64,000 nucleotides of DNA, taken from positions 797,001 through 861,000 of the forward strand of contig NZ_BLPF01000001.1 of assembly GCF_011764425.1 (NCBI RefSeq), read 5' to 3'. Below the pieces are notes generated by a model that worked only from the letters and a program-made list of their open reading frames with translations, had not been told where the DNA came from and searched no databases. A program made the translations under genes and the position numbers. Source of the stretch: Phytohabitans houttuyneae (lineage in GTDB: Bacteria > Actinomycetota > Actinomycetes > Mycobacteriales > Micromonosporaceae). This document shows, one piece after another, positions 31,168 to 41,106 of the stretch. The stretch's first letter is position 1. The number at the start of each line of letters is the position of its first letter.

Positions 31168-32571
31168 GTGTTGACCAACTGCCGCGCGCTGGGTTTGGGG
31201 GGCTCGGTTCTCCTCGCGGTTGGTGGCCTGGCGGCCGGCGCGATGCCCGCGCAGGTGCCGTTCGGCCTGGCGATCCTGCGGCGCCATCCGGGGTGGGGCA
31301 TCGTGCTCGCGTACACCGGGCTCGTCCTGCTCATCGCCGCCTGGTGGCGCCTGGGCCACCTGGTGCGGTCGGCGACCGGCGAGCGGCCGACCCCGAAGCA
31401 GCTGATGGTCACGCTCGCCGTCTGGTCGGCGCCGCTGCTGCTGGCTCCCCCGCTGTTCAGCCGCGACGTGTACAGCTACCTCGCCCAAGGCGCGATGGTC
31501 GGCGCCGGCCTCGACGTGTACGAGCACGGGCCGGCCTACTACGGCGGCCCGGTGGCGGCCGAGGTGCCGGCGATCTGGCAGCACACGCCCACGCCGTACG
31601 GGCCGCTGTTCCTGCTGGTCGCCACCGGCGTGGCCGCCGCGGCGGGGGCGCACCTGGCGGCCGGCGTGCTCGGCATGCGACTTGTCGCGGTGCTCGGCGT
31701 GGTGCTGCTGACCGCGGCGCTGCCCGGCCTCGCCCGCCGCTGCGGCGTCGACCCGGCCGCCGCGCTGTGGCTCGGCGCGCTCAACCCGCTCGTGCTCGCG
31801 CACCTCGTCGCCGGCGCGCACAACGACGCGATCATGGTGGGCCTCCTCGTCGCCGGCCTCGCCGCCGCGGTCGCCCGGCGCCCGGCCGTGGGCGCCGCCC
31901 TCGTCGCCCTCGCCGCGCTGGTCAAGGCCCCGGCCGCGGTCGCGCTCCTCTTCGTGGCGTCGATCTGGGCGGAGCAGGGCCCGCGGCGCGACGCTGCGGG
32001 CGCCCCGGGGCGCTGGCGGCGGGTCCGCACGATGCTCTACTCGGCCGCCGTCGCCGCGGCGACCACCGTCGTGGTCACGGCGGTCGCCGGCACGGGGTAC
32101 GGGTGGGTCCGCGCCCTCGACACCCCCGTCTCGACGGGCAACTGGTCGCCGATGAGCGTGCTCGGCCGCCTGACCGGCGAGCTGCTGGGCACCGCGCACG
32201 CGGTACCCATGTGGCGCTGGATCGGCCTCGGCGCGGCGGTGCTGGCGGGTGCGGTGCTGTGGCTGCGCCGCGCCCACCTCGGCCCGGTGTACGCGGTGGG
32301 GCTCGGCCTCGGCGCGATCGTCCTTTTCGGACCGGCGCTGCGCCCCTGGTACCTCCTCTGGGGCCTGGTCCCCCTCGCCGCCGCGGCGCCGGACGGGCGG
32401 GTGCGGAAGGTGGCGGCGGCGGCCTGCGCGGCGCTCGCGGTGGTGGTGCTGCCGAGCGGGTTCGCGTTCGGCGCGGAGCAGGTGGCACAGGCGATCTTCG
32501 GGTGCGTGCTCGCCGCCGGCCTGGCCGCCGCGATCCTCACGCCCAGCCGGGTGCCGGCGGTCGCCCGGTGA
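31168..32571 (+). CDS. mptB: Polytopic GT-C glycosyltransferase, MptB-like alpha-1,6-mannosyltransferase
   Basis: The 467-residue protein has about twelve hydrophobic segments. The first periplasmic loop has FSRDVYSYLAQGAMV, an Asp-containing GT-C motif, and later HTPTPYGPLFLL, LWLGALNPLVLAHLVAGAHNDAIM and LKAPAAV-like segments. This layout is that of the polyprenol-phosphomannose-dependent MptB family, which builds mannan cores of lipoglycans. The GTG start is at 31168 and the stop overlaps the next glycosyltransferase (GTGA), so the two are coupled. The substrate is inferred from the family. Confidence 0.7.
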   Translation: MLTNCRALGLGGSVLLAVGGLAAGAMPAQVPFGLAILRRHPGWGIVLAYTGLVLLIAAWWRLGHLVRSATGERPTPKQLMVTLAVWSAPLLLAPPLFSRDVYSYLAQGAMVGAGLDVYEHGPAYYGGPVAAEVPAIWQHTPTPYGPLFLLVATGVAAAAGAHLAAGVLGMRLVAVLGVVLLTAALPGLARRCGVDPAAALWLGALNPLVLAHLVAGAHNDAIMVGLLVAGLAAAVARRPAVGAALVALAALVKAPAAVALLFVASIWAEQGPRRDAAGAPGRWRRVRTMLYSAAVAAATTVVVTAVAGTGYGWVRALDTPVSTGNWSPMSVLGRLTGELLGTAHAVPMWRWIGLGAAVLAGAVLWLRRAHLGPVYAVGLGLGAIVLFGPALRPWYLLWGLVPLAAAAPDGRVRKVAAAACAALAVVVLPSGFAFGAEQVAQAIFGCVLAAGLAAAILTPSRVPAVAR

Positions 32572-33836
32572 AGGATCTCGACCGCCGGTGGTACCTGATC
32601 GCCGGGCTGGCCGCCGCGACGGCGGTCTTCCTCGCGTACGTGCCCGCGCACCGCGGCTTCTTCGACGTCGGCGTCTACCACGGTGCCGTGCACTACTGGC
32701 TGCGCGACGGCGGCCAGCTCTACGACTTCCTGCGCCCGCCGACGAACTACGGCTTCACCTACCCGCCCTTCGCCGCGCTGGTGCTCAGCCCGCTCGCGCT
32801 GCTGCCGTGGCATCCCGCGATCGCGTTCAGCATCGTGGTCAACACGGCCGCCGGCGCGGCGCTGCTCGGCATGCTCGTCGACCCGGTCGCCAAGCGGCAG
32901 GGTTGGCACCGCGGCCTCACGTTCGGGCTGGCGGCGTGCGCGGTGGCGGTGTTCGAGCCGGTCCGCGACACGTTCAGCTTCGGTCAGGTCAACCTCGTGC
33001 TGCTCGCGCTCGTCGTGGCCGACACCCGGCTGCTGCGCCAGACCCGGTGGTCGGGTGTGGGCATCGGCCTCGCCACCGCCATCAAGCTGACGCCCGGCAT
33101 CTTCATCCTGTACCTGCTGGTTTCCGGCCAGCGCCGCGCCGCCGCCGTGGCGGGTGCCACCGCGGGCGCGGCGACGCTGGTGGCGTTCGCGATCGCGCCG
33201 GACGCGTCGCGCACCTTCTGGACCGAGGCGCTGTGGGACACCGACCGGATCGGCAACCTCGCCTACGTCTCCAACCAGTCGCTGCAGGGCGTGGTCGCCC
33301 GCCTCGACCCGACCGAGCCGAGCAGGCTGGGGTGGCTGCTGCTGGTCGCGGCCGCCATGGCGGTGTGGGTGTACCGCGTGCGCCGCGTCGACCCGCTCAC
33401 CGGCGCCGCGCTCACCGGCGTCGTGGGGTGCCTGGTCAGCCCGATCACGTGGGTGCACCACCTGGTGTGGGTGCTGCCCGCGCTGCTGCTGCTCGCCGAC
33501 TCGCGGGCGCGGCGGTGGGCCGCCGTCGCGTACGTCCTGCTGTGCAGCAGCGTCGTCTGGCTGTGGTGGGACGGGCGGGCGCCGGGCGAGTTCATCGGCG
33601 CCAACGCCTACGTGTGGATCTGCGTCGCGCTACTGGTCGGCCTGCCGGCGCGCCAGGTGGTGGAGGGCGAGCCGGTAGCCGTCGACGCCCAGGCCGCAGA
33701 TGACCCCGGCCGCGATGGCGGACACGACCGAGTGGTGACGAAACTCCTCGCGCGCGTGGATGTTCGAGATGTGGACCTCGATGAGCGGCGCGCGCAGGAG
33801 CGCGCAGGCGTCGCGCACCGCGTACGAGTAATGTGA
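32568..33836 (+). CDS. GT87-family membrane mannosyltransferase-like protein
   Basis: The 422-residue product begins at a GTG overlapping the previous stop. It has about ten membrane segments, with [17 protein letters not shown] in the first external loop (GT-C Asp), [61 protein letters not shown] and [17 protein letters not shown], all typical of DUF2029/GT87 mannosyltransferases. The last 69 codons (from 33630) lie antisense to aroQ and are hydrophilic, unlike the family. Either the gene lost its stop, or a missing base near the 3' end hides an earlier stop at 33678 or 33703. Confidence 0.75.
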   Translation: MKDLDRRWYLIAGLAAATAVFLAYVPAHRGFFDVGVYHGAVHYWLRDGGQLYDFLRPPTNYGFTYPPFAALVLSPLALLPWHPAIAFSIVVNTAAGAALLGMLVDPVAKRQGWHRGLTFGLAACAVAVFEPVRDTFSFGQVNLVLLALVVADTRLLRQTRWSGVGIGLATAIKLTPGIFILYLLVSGQRRAAAVAGATAGAATLVAFAIAPDASRTFWTEALWDTDRIGNLAYVSNQSLQGVVARLDPTEPSRLGWLLLVAAAMAVWVYRVRRVDPLTGAALTGVVGCLVSPITWVHHLVWVLPALLLLADSRARRWAAVAYVLLCSSVVWLWWDGRAPGEFIGANAYVWICVALLVGLPARQVVEGEPVAVDAQAADDPGRDGGHDRVVTKLLARVDVRDVDLDERRAQERAGVAHRVRVM

Positions 33837-34070
33837 CCACGCCGCCGGGTTGAGCACCACGGCCGCCTGCTCGTCGGCGGCGGCGTGCAGCCAGGCCAGC
33901 ATCTCGTGCTCGACGTCGGTCTGCCGCACCTCCACGTCGAGGCCCAGCTCCTTGCCGGTCGCCTCGCAGAGCTCGACGAGTCCCGCGTACGACGTCACCC
34001 CGTACACGTCGACCTGCCGCGTACCGAGCCGCCCCAGGTTGGGTCCATTGAGGACATAGACCTTGCTCAC
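33630..34070 (-). CDS. aroQ: 3-dehydroquinate dehydratase, type II
   Basis: The 146-residue enzyme is the dodecameric type II dehydratase of the shikimate pathway. It shows [14 protein letters not shown] with the catalytic Arg, VYG with the catalytic Tyr, [25 protein letters not shown] with the His/Ser anion site, and [17 protein letters not shown]. The GTG start (34068-34070) has GGGGG a few bases upstream and gives the standard length. The start lies within one copy of an 87-bp repeat. It converges on and overlaps the GT87 gene. Confidence 0.96.
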   Translation of the reverse strand: MSKVYVLNGPNLGRLGTRQVDVYGVTSYAGLVELCEATGKELGLDVEVRQTDVEHEMLAWLHAAADEQAAVVLNPAAWSHYSYAVRDACALLRAPLIEVHISNIHAREEFRHHSVVSAIAAGVICGLGVDGYRLALHHLARRQADQ

Positions 34071-34151
34071 TGTGCCCCCTGGTTCGCTCGCTCGTGCGGC
34101 GCCAAAGGCGACGTCTTCCTCCGCCACCCCGAAACCCCGACTCCGTCGGCG
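34065..34151. repeat. 87-bp direct repeat, copy 1
   Basis: This segment is repeated at 34190-34276 with one difference (T at 34080, C at 34205). It includes the first codons of aroQ and its ribosome binding site. The two copies are separated by 38 nt. A frame through it encodes [16 protein letters not shown]-like peptides, probably by chance. Confidence 0.95.
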
Positions 34152-34189
34152 GGCCGACTCCGTCCAGACGCCGCCGCGCCAACTCGCTC

Positions 34190-34276
34190 GCTCACTGTGC
34201 CCCCCGGTTCGCTCGCTCGTGCGGCGCCAAAGGCGACGTCTTCCTCCGCCACCCCGAAACCCCGACTCCGTCGGCG
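34190..34276. repeat. 87-bp direct repeat, copy 2
   Basis: Second copy of the repeat at 34065-34151, ending one base before the aroB stop codon. The aroB 3' end and the aroQ 5' end therefore share sequence. It could have arisen by a local tandem duplication or as an assembly artefact. Confidence 0.95.
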
Positions 34277-34277
34277 C

Positions 34278-35339
34278 TCACGCCGCCACCTCCTCGTACG
34301 CCGCCCGCAGCAGTTCGTCGTCCGGACCGTCCAGGATGGACGGCTTGGCGAGCCCGTCCAGCACCACGAAGCGCAGCCGCGAGCCGCGCGCCTTCTTGTC
34401 CACCCGCATGGTGGCGAGCAGGTCCGGCCAGGCCCGCCCCGGGTATGCCGTCGGGAGTCCGAGCGCCTCCAGCACCGCGCGGTGCCGCGCGGCCGTGGCG
34501 TCGTCGAGGCGGCCGGCGAGGCGCCCGAGCGCCGCCGCGTAGACCAGGCCCACCGAGACGGCGTGGCCGTGACGCCACGAGTAACCCTCGACCTTTTCGA
34601 TCGCGTGGGCGAGCGTGTGCCCGTAGTTGAGCACCTCCCGCAGCCCACCCTCGCGCAGGTCGGCGCCGACCACGTCGGCCTTGACCCGCACGGCCCGCTC
34701 GACAAGCTCGCGGATGCTGCCCTCGTCGGCGCCCTTCGCCTCGATGAGGTCGAGGATCGCGGGGTCGGCGATGAACCCGCACTTGACCACCTCGGCCAGC
34801 CCCGCCACCAGGTCGACCGGCGGCAGCGTGTCGAGCATGGCGAGGTCGCAGAGCACGCCGGCCGGCGGGTGGAACGCACCCACGAGGTTTTTGCCGGCGG
34901 CGGTGTTGACGCCGGTCTTGCCGCCCACGGCCGCGTCGACCATGCCGAGCAGGCTTGTGGAGACCGGCACCCAGCGCACCCCGCGCAGCCAGCACGCCGC
35001 GACGAACCCGGCGAGGTCGGTCACCGCGCCCCCGCCGACGCCGACGACCGCGTCGGTGCGCGTGAAGCCCGCCGCACCCAGCTGGTCCCAGCAGTGCGCG
35101 GCGACGTCGATGCTCTTACCCGCCTCCGCGTCCGGCACGTCGATGGCGAGCGGCGCGATGCCGGCGTCGGCGACGCGCGCGGCGATGGCGTCGGCGTGCG
35201 CCCGCAGGGGCGGTGCGTAGAGAATCGCGGCGCGCGCGGCCCCGTCGAGCAGGCGCGGCAGCTCGTCGAGCAGGTCGCGCCCCACGAGCACGTCGTAGGG
35301 CCGCTCACCCCCGACCCCGATCGTGGTCACGTCATCCAT
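34278..35339 (-). CDS. aroB: 3-dehydroquinate synthase
   Basis: The 353-residue NAD- and zinc-dependent enzyme cyclises DAHP. It has [17 protein letters not shown] for NAD binding, [30 protein letters not shown], and the metal histidines in [12 protein letters not shown] and [11 protein letters not shown]. The ATG at 35337-35339 starts [10 protein letters not shown]. It is separated from aroK by the WYL regulator and hydrolase genes, which interrupt an otherwise contiguous aro cluster. Confidence 0.96.
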   Translation of the reverse strand: MDDVTTIGVGGERPYDVLVGRDLLDELPRLLDGAARAAILYAPPLRAHADAIAARVADAGIAPLAIDVPDAEAGKSIDVAAHCWDQLGAAGFTRTDAVVGVGGGAVTDLAGFVAACWLRGVRWVPVSTSLLGMVDAAVGGKTGVNTAAGKNLVGAFHPPAGVLCDLAMLDTLPPVDLVAGLAEVVKCGFIADPAILDLIEAKGADEGSIRELVERAVRVKADVVGADLREGGLREVLNYGHTLAHAIEKVEGYSWRHGHAVSVGLVYAAALGRLAGRLDDATAARHRAVLEALGLPTAYPGRAWPDLLATMRVDKKARGSRLRFVVLDGLAKPSILDGPDDELLRAAYEEVAA

Positions 35340-35364
35340 CGCCGTGCAGCCTAGCCCGTCCGCG

Positions 35365-35460
35365 TCACGCGACGCTCGGCCGCCACCCGGCCGGTGGGTC
35401 CTCGCCGACCCGCCCGTCGACCGCCTCCCGGATGAGGTCCGCGTGGCCGGTGTGCCGCCC
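35365..35460 (-). pseudogene. C-terminal remnant of a DinB/DUF664-type gene
   Basis: On the minus strand this encodes [25 protein letters not shown] and then a stop, matching the C-terminal HxGHADLLRExIDG helix of DinB-like (DUF664, mycothiol-dependent type) enzymes. No upstream part of such a protein exists: the frame runs directly into the 3' end of the WYL regulator in a different phase. It is probably the leftover of a deleted neighbour. Confidence 0.6.
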
Positions 35461-35479
35461 CGAGCCGCGCCCGCGGGGG

Positions 35480-36463
35480 TCAGCGGAGGCGGACCACCGC
35501 CGGGTGGCGGGTGGCCATCTCGGCCAGGTGCTTCGCGTACTCCCCCACCGCCTCGCGCAGGTCGTCCGGGCGCAGGACGGTGAACGGCCAGCCCAGGCCG
35601 GCGAGCATGTGTGCCATGCCGTCCAGGCGGTTGGCGCGGCACCGCAGCAGCACGCCGTCTTCGGTCTCGGTCAGCTCGGCCACGCTCGGCGGGATGCGGC
35701 GGCGGGCCTGGTCCAGGTCGGTCTCGAGCAGGACCTCGACCTCCCACGTGTACGGCACGCCGGCCAGCGACCGCGTCACATGTCCCACCGCGTCGAAGCC
35801 CTCCGGCACCGCGAACGTCTCCGTGCCGGACTCCACCGCGCTGATCCGGTCCAGGCGGAACGTGCGGATCTCGCCGCGGCGGTGGTCGTGCCCGGTCAGG
35901 TACCAGCGGCCGGCGTGGAAGACGAGGCCGTACGGGTCGACCTGGCGCAGTGACACGCCGCCGCGCCAGGAGCGGTACGTCAGGCTCACGCGGTGGCGCG
36001 ACCGGGTGGCGGCGCCGAGTGCGAGCAGTGTGGCGGTCGCGGGGCGGGCGACGCCCTCCTGGCGGGGACGCAGCGTGAAGCCGAGCGACTCGCGGACCGC
36101 GCCCAGCCGCTCGGCGAGGGCGCGGGGCAGCACGCGCTCGATCTTCGCGAGCGCGATCCCGGTCGCCGGGGCCTCGGTGCTGAGGCCCAGCTGGTCGGCG
36201 GCGAGGAGGCCGAGCACCACGGCCACCGCCTCGTCGTCGGTGAGCATCAGCGGCGGCAGCTTGTAGCCGGGGCTGAGCCGGTAGCCGCCGTAGCGCCCGC
36301 GGTTGGCCGTGACGGGGATGCCGAGGTCGGCGAGGGTGCCCGCGTACCGCCGCACGGTGCGCTCGTCCACCCCGAGGCGCGCGCCGAGGTCGGCGCCGGT
36401 CAGGCGGTGGTGGGTCTGGAGGAGCTCCAGCATGCCCAGTACGCGTGAGGCAGGATGTGACAC
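35480..36463 (-). CDS. YafY-type transcriptional regulator with WYL domain
   Basis: The 327-residue protein has an N-terminal helix-turn-helix (about 1-60: [20 protein letters not shown] then [13 protein letters not shown]). A central WYL domain follows, with [24 protein letters not shown] and RTFRLDRI, and then the C-terminal WCX extension. WYL domains sense ligands or single-stranded DNA. It is divergent from the hydrolase gene, with 57 nt between the start codons, so the two probably share a control region and the hydrolase is its likely target. Confidence 0.9.
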   Translation of the reverse strand: MSHPASRVLGMLELLQTHHRLTGADLGARLGVDERTVRRYAGTLADLGIPVTANRGRYGGYRLSPGYKLPPLMLTDDEAVAVVLGLLAADQLGLSTEAPATGIALAKIERVLPRALAERLGAVRESLGFTLRPRQEGVARPATATLLALGAATRSRHRVSLTYRSWRGGVSLRQVDPYGLVFHAGRWYLTGHDHRRGEIRTFRLDRISAVESGTETFAVPEGFDAVGHVTRSLAGVPYTWEVEVLLETDLDQARRRIPPSVAELTETEDGVLLRCRANRLDGMAHMLAGLGWPFTVLRPDDLREAVGEYAKHLAEMATRHPAVVRLR

Positions 36464-36520
36464 AGGTCACGCTCCTTAATCGGGCGGGATGCGTCCGGAT
36501 TCGATCCTAACGTTGCGCTC

Positions 36521-37246
36521 ATGACGACATTTGTGCTGGTACCCGGGTTCTGGATCGGTGGATGGGCGTGGGACGAGGTTGCCGCCTCACTACGCGCCGC
36601 GGGTCACCGCGTCCACCCCGTCACTTTGACCGGTGTCGCGGAGAATGCGCACCTCGCCACGCCAGAGACCAACCTCGACACCCACACGGACGACGTGGTG
36701 CGGCTGATCGAGGAGGAGGACCTGCGCGACGTGGTGCTCGTCGGCCACTCGGGCGGCGGCATGCCGGTCACCCAGGCGGCCGACCGGATCCCGCAGCGGA
36801 TCAAGCGCGTCGTGTACGTGGACAGCGGGCCGCTGCCGGACGGCGTGTCGCAGTTCGACACCAACCCGCCGGAGGAGCAGGAGCGGCTGCGCGCGCAGAT
36901 CGGCGACGGCCACCTGCTGCCGGTGCGGGACTGGGACGCGCAGGCCGACCCCGCGCTGCTGGCCGGGCTAGACGAGGCCACGCTGGCGACGCTGCGGGAG
37001 CGGTCGACGCCGCACCCGCTCGGCGCGGCCACGCAGCCGGTGCGGCGCACGGCCGGCGGCGACGACCTGCCGGTCGCGCTGGTGGCGTGCCTCTTCCCGG
37101 TCGAGCAGGTGGAGGCGATGGTGGCCGAGGGACACCCGTTCTTCGCGGCGTTTCGGGGCGGCGAGATCCGCGGGCTGCCGACCGGCCACTGGCCGATGTT
37201 CAGCGAGCCGAAGCGCCTCGCCGAGATCCTCGACGAGCTGAGCTGA
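36521..37246 (+). CDS. Alpha/beta hydrolase
   Basis: The 241-residue protein has the canonical fold: oxyanion strand FVLVPGFW, nucleophile elbow GHSGGG with Ser77, and a likely catalytic His223 in GHWPMF. The TPETNLDTHTDDVVRLIEEE segment is typical of the EstC/pheophorbidase-like subgroup. No signal peptide, so it is cytoplasmic. It is divergent from the WYL regulator. Substrate unknown. Confidence 0.88.
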   Translation: MTTFVLVPGFWIGGWAWDEVAASLRAAGHRVHPVTLTGVAENAHLATPETNLDTHTDDVVRLIEEEDLRDVVLVGHSGGGMPVTQAADRIPQRIKRVVYVDSGPLPDGVSQFDTNPPEEQERLRAQIGDGHLLPVRDWDAQADPALLAGLDEATLATLRERSTPHPLGAATQPVRRTAGGDDLPVALVACLFPVEQVEAMVAEGHPFFAAFRGGEIRGLPTGHWPMFSEPKRLAEILDELS

Positions 37247-37249
37247 CGC

Positions 37250-37753
37250 CTACGGCTTGAGGAGCGTCACGATCTCGTCGGCGATCTCCACCGGGTCGCG
37301 GCCGTCGGTCGCCACGGTGAACGTCGCGACCTCCTCGTACAGCGGGCGGCGCTGGTCCATCAGGTGCTTCAGCGTCGCCCGCGGGTTGATGGCCAGCAGC
37401 GGCCGGCCCGCGCCCAGCCCGACGCGGCTGACCGCGTCGGAGAGGCCGACGGAGAGGAAGACCACCGAGTGGCCGGCCAGCACGGCCCGCGTGCGCTCCG
37501 AGAGGACCGCACCGCCGCCGAGGGCGAGCACGCCACCGAAGGAGGCCAGCGCCGACTTCACGGCGGCTTCCTCGAGGGTACGGAAGTGGGCCTCGCCCTC
37601 GTCGATGAAGATTTCGGAGATCGGCTTGCCCGCGTCGGCCTCGATGTCGGCGTCGGTGTCCCGGAAGGCGGTGCCCAGCCGCTCGGCGAGCAGCTCGCCG
37701 ACGGTCGTCTTGCCGGCGCCCATCACGCCGACGAGCACGCAGGCCGGTCTCAC
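37250..37753 (-). CDS. aroK: Shikimate kinase
   Basis: The 167-residue kinase has the P-loop GVMGAGKTT at 9-17, the shikimate-binding DTDADIE, the FRTLEEAA segment, LGGGAVL and the lid segment RPLL. It starts at a GTG and lies 52 nt downstream of aroC on the same strand. It phosphorylates shikimate in the aromatic pathway with its neighbours aroB, aroC, aroE and aroQ. Confidence 0.95.
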   Translation of the reverse strand: MRPACVLVGVMGAGKTTVGELLAERLGTAFRDTDADIEADAGKPISEIFIDEGEAHFRTLEEAAVKSALASFGGVLALGGGAVLSERTRAVLAGHSVVFLSVGLSDAVSRVGLGAGRPLLAINPRATLKHLMDQRRPLYEEVATFTVATDGRDPVEIADEIVTLLKP

Positions 37754-37805
37754 CGCACGACCTCGATCGCCCGCTCGCCGCCGGCGGCCGGCCGCGACAG
37801 CTCGC

Positions 37806-38983
37806 TCACCGGATGACCAGGTTGTCGATGTAGCCGGCGAGGTTGCGCCGGATCTCCACGACCGAGTCGCCGCCGAACTTTTCCGTCGCCGCCTCGGCCA
37901 GCACCAGCGCCACCATCGCCTCGGCCACCACGGCCGCGGCCGGGACGGCGCACACGTCGGAGCGCTGGTTGATGGCGGTGGCCGGCTCGCCGGTGGCGAC
38001 GTCCACGGTGGACAGCGCGCGGTTGAGCGAGGAGATCGGCTTCATCGCGGCCTTGACCCGCAGCGGCTCGCCCGTGGTGATGCCGCCCTCCAGCCCGCCG
38101 GCGCGGTCGGTGACCCGCTTGACGCCGCTCGCCGTCGGGATGATCTCGTCGTGCGCCACCGACCCGCGGGAACGGGCCTGCAGCCACGCGTCGCCGACCT
38201 CCACGCCCTTGATGGCCTGGATCGACATCAGCGCCGTGGCGAGGCGGGCGTCGAGCTTGCGGTCCCACTGCACGTGGCTGCCCAGCCCCGGCGGCACGCC
38301 GTAGGCGAGCACCTCGACGATGCCGCCCAGCGTGTCGGCGTCCTTCTTCGCGGCGTCGACCTCGGCGACCATGCGCGCGCTCGCCTCCGGGTCCAGGCAG
38401 CGCAGCGGGTCGGCGTCGACCCGCTCGGCGTCCTCGGGGCGGGGGCGAGGCCGGGCTTGGCGGCCACCGAGCCGAGCTCCACGACGTGCGAGACGATCTC
38501 GATGCCGAGCGCCTGCTTGACCAGCGCCTTGGCGACCGTGCCGACGGCGACCCGCGCGGCGGTCTCCCGGGCGCTGGCCCGCTCGAGGATGGGGCGGGCG
38601 TCGGTGTGCCCGTACTTCTGCATGCCGGCCAGGTCGGCGTGCCCGGGGCGGGGCCGGGTCAGCGGCGCGTTGCGCGCCTGCGCGGCCAGCACGTCCGGGT
38701 CGACCGGGTCGGCGGCCATGACGGTCTCCCACTTGGGCCACTCGGAGTTGCCCACGCGGACGGCCACCGGGCTGCCGAGCGTCACGCCGTGGCGGATGCC
38801 GCCGATGATGTCGACGACGTCCTGCTCGAACGCCATCCGGGCACCCCGGCCGTAACCGAGCCTCCGCCGAGCCAGCTCCCGCCCGATATCGGCGCTCGTC
38901 ACCAGGACCCCGGCCGGAACACCTTCGAGGACAGCGACCAGCGCGGGGCCGTGCGACTCACCCGCGGTCAACCAGCGCAACAC
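37806..38983 (-). CDS. aroC: Chorismate synthase, frame broken by one missing base
   Basis: The repaired product is 392 residues. The N-terminal part has [17 protein letters not shown], the GRGARM segment and the [18 protein letters not shown]-site motif. After AAKPGLAP the frame breaks at the GGGGG run 38441-38445; one extra base restores [15 protein letters not shown] and the second half with [22 protein letters not shown] and the [18 protein letters not shown] end. FMNH2-dependent, it makes chorismate. The break is most likely a sequencing error, since chorismate synthase is normally essential. Confidence 0.92.
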
Positions 38984-39038
38984 CGGAACAGTCTGTCACG
39001 CGCCACTCCAGCGCCGCCCCGAGGGCGCGCTCAGGGGA

Positions 39039-39100
39039 GTTGATCAGGGAGTTGGTGGTGCGACACGCCGCACGGCACGCCCACGAAGTCCCTGATCAAC
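39039..39100. terminator. Long inverted repeat between aroE and aroC
   Basis: GTTGATCAGGGA (39039-39050) and TCCCTGATCAAC (39089-39100) form a perfect 12-bp stem around a 38-nt partly self-complementary loop. The repaired aroE stop codon lies inside the right arm. The same two 12-mers form the terminator-like hairpin at 52746-52777, so this is a repeated element, probably used as a terminator. Confidence 0.75.
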
Positions 39101-39919
39101 GCCGGAGGGCGGCGGCGAACAGGGCCGCTCGCATGGGCGCTCGGGGGCTGGGGAGATGCCGGTGAACTGTTGCCACTGGTCTATCGCCTGGGCCAGGAGG
39201 AGGTCCAGGCCGGAGACTATGCGGCAGCCGGCCGCCGTGGCTGCCGCCGCCAACGGGGTGGGCCACGGGTCGTAGAGGGCGTCGAAGAGCACAGTGGACG
39301 GTCGCCAGGCCACCTCGGCGGCGAGGGAGTCGGCGACGCCCTTCGGCACGGTGGAGATCACCACGTCGGCGGTCGCGTGCGCCGCGGCGTCGGCCCACCC
39401 CGCCCCGGCGAACGGCACACCCACCGCCTCGGCCACCGGGCGCAGCTCGGCGACCGCCTCGGGCCGCCGCGCCACCACCGTCACGCCCGCGGCACCGCAG
39501 CGCGCGGCCGCCGCGATCGCGGCACGCGCCGTGCCACCCGCCCCGAGCACCGTGAACGACGCGCCGCCGGGCACCTCGCCCAGCGCGTCGACCATGCCCG
39601 GGATGTCAGTGTTGTCCGCGTGCCAGCCGTCGATGGCCCGTACCAAAGTGTTGGCGGCACCGACCGCGGCCGCGACCGGGGAGACCTGGGTGGCCACCGA
39701 CAGGGCCACCTCTTTGAGCGGCATCGTGAGCGACAGGCCGGCCCACTGCGGGCCGAGGCCGTCGACGAGGGTGGCCAGCTCGGACTCGGCGCACTCGATC
39801 GCGGTGTACGCCCACCCGGTGAGGCCGGCGGCCGCGTAGCCCGCGTTGTGGATGACGGGCGAGAGCGAGTGGGCGACCGGCTTACCCAGCACGGCCGCCC
39901 GGTGAATCGTCTCGGTCAA
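39096..39919 (-). CDS. aroE: Shikimate dehydrogenase, frame broken near the C-terminus
   Basis: The repaired product is 274 residues. The shikimate site shows AHSLSP, the catalytic Lys in SLTMPLKE and Asp in NTDIPGM; NADP binding is by VLGAGGTARAA and VVARRPE. After GISPAPERP the frame breaks at the GGG run 39135-39137. Adding one base yields the conserved end MRAALFAAALRR and stop; without it the frame runs into a non-conserved tail that ends at 39044. It overlaps mltG by 4 nt. Confidence 0.92.
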
Positions 39920-41106
39920 AGGACGCCGTTCTCCCGCGCGATCTGCTTGTTTCGCTCATGCTGGGCGTTGTCGTTGGTAAATGCCGACTTGCCCGACTTG
40001 TCGATCGCGACGAAGAAAAGCCAATTGCCCTGCGGCGGTGCCATCGCGCCTTCGAGAGCGTGCTTGCCCGGGTTGTTGATCGGCGACGGGATGAGGCCCT
40101 TGAGCTTGCGGTTGTACGGGTTTTTCGGGTCGTCGAGCTCGGAGACCGTCATGTCCTTGGACGCCTTGATCGGCAGGCCGCGCAGCTCGCGCCAGTAGTT
40201 GACCGTCACGTCCATTTCGAGGCAGTTGCACGGGAACTCGCCGTAGAGCCGGTTGTACGCCACGCGCGCGACCTTGCCCAGATCCTCCTGGATGCCCGCC
40301 TCCGCCTGGGCGAGCGACGCCACGATCAGCACGTCGTAGGGCGTGAGGTTGAGCGCCTGCGCCTTCTCGTCGAACTTCAGCTCGCCCGTCACCGTGAGAA
40401 AGCGGTCGACCATCGTGCGCACGATGTCCGCGGCCGTCCACTTAGGATCGATCTCGTACGTGTCCGGGAAGAGGAAGCCCTCGATCGACGGCGTCACCTT
40501 CTTGCCGTCGCTCCGCTTGAACCACCAGTCCGGGATGCCGAGCTCGATCGGGTCCTTGGCCGCCTTTTCGAACTCGGCCACCGGGATCTTCGTCTTCTCC
40601 GACAGGAGCTTGAAGGTCGCCTTGGCCGACAGCCCTTCGCGGACCAGCACGCCGTTGACAATCTTGTTCTTCAGGTCGAGCAGCATGTTGACCGCCTCGG
40701 CACCGCTCATCTGCAGACGCAGCTTGTACGTGCCGGGCTGGATGTTCTGGCTGCGCGAGTTTGCCTGCGCCGCCTCGGTGAACGCCTTGGCGCTCTTGAC
40801 CACGTCGGCCGTCACCAGCGTGTTGGCGATGTCGGTCGCCGTCTCGCCCTGTTTGATGGTGATGGTGACCTCGCCCTGGCCGGCGCCCTCGTAGTCGGCG
40901 GTGGTGAAGAAGCCCTGCACGCGGTCGAAGCCGTACCACACGCCGGCACCGAGGCCGCCGAGCATCACGACCACCACGAGCAACGCGATCACGCTCTTGC
41001 CCGCGCCGCCACGCCGCTTCTTCTGGCCACGCTTGCGGCCCCGACGATGTCGCCACCGTTCGACGGGTTCATCGTCGAACGCAAGCTCCAACTCGTCGAT
41101 CATCAC
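39916..41106 (-). CDS. mltG: Endolytic murein transglycosylase MltG
   Basis: The 396-residue protein has a basic cytoplasmic N-terminus, one membrane segment (about 39-61) and an extracellular part with a LysM-like region (VTIKQGETATDIA). The YceG domain follows, with FLFPDTYEI and the catalytic-Glu segment LIVASLAQAEA. It cleaves nascent glycan strands and sets their length. The start is either the GTG at 41104-41106, overlapping the ruvX stop, or the adjacent ATG. It follows alaS and ruvX as in many bacteria. Confidence 0.93.
   Translation of the reverse strand: MMIDELELAFDDEPVERWRHRRGRKRGQKKRRGGAGKSVIALLVVVVMLGGLGAGVWYGFDRVQGFFTTADYEGAGQGEVTITIKQGETATDIANTLVTADVVKSAKAFTEAAQANSRSQNIQPGTYKLRLQMSGAEAVNMLLDLKNKIVNGVLVREGLSAKATFKLLSEKTKIPVAEFEKAAKDPIELGIPDWWFKRSDGKKVTPSIEGFLFPDTYEIDPKWTAADIVRTMVDRFLTVTGELKFDEKAQALNLTPYDVLIVASLAQAEAGIQEDLGKVARVAYNRLYGEFPCNCLEMDVTVNYWRELRGLPIKASKDMTVSELDDPKNPYNRKLKGLIPSPINNPGKHALEGAMAPPQGNWLFFVAIDKSGKSAFTNDNAQHERNKQIARENGVL

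Noticed and set aside
34065-34276. N-terminal extension of aroQ through the duplicated segment
   Set aside because: The extension peptide comes from the repeat, type II dehydroquinases start at the VYVLNGPNL strand, and the GTG at 34070 has a ribosome binding site.
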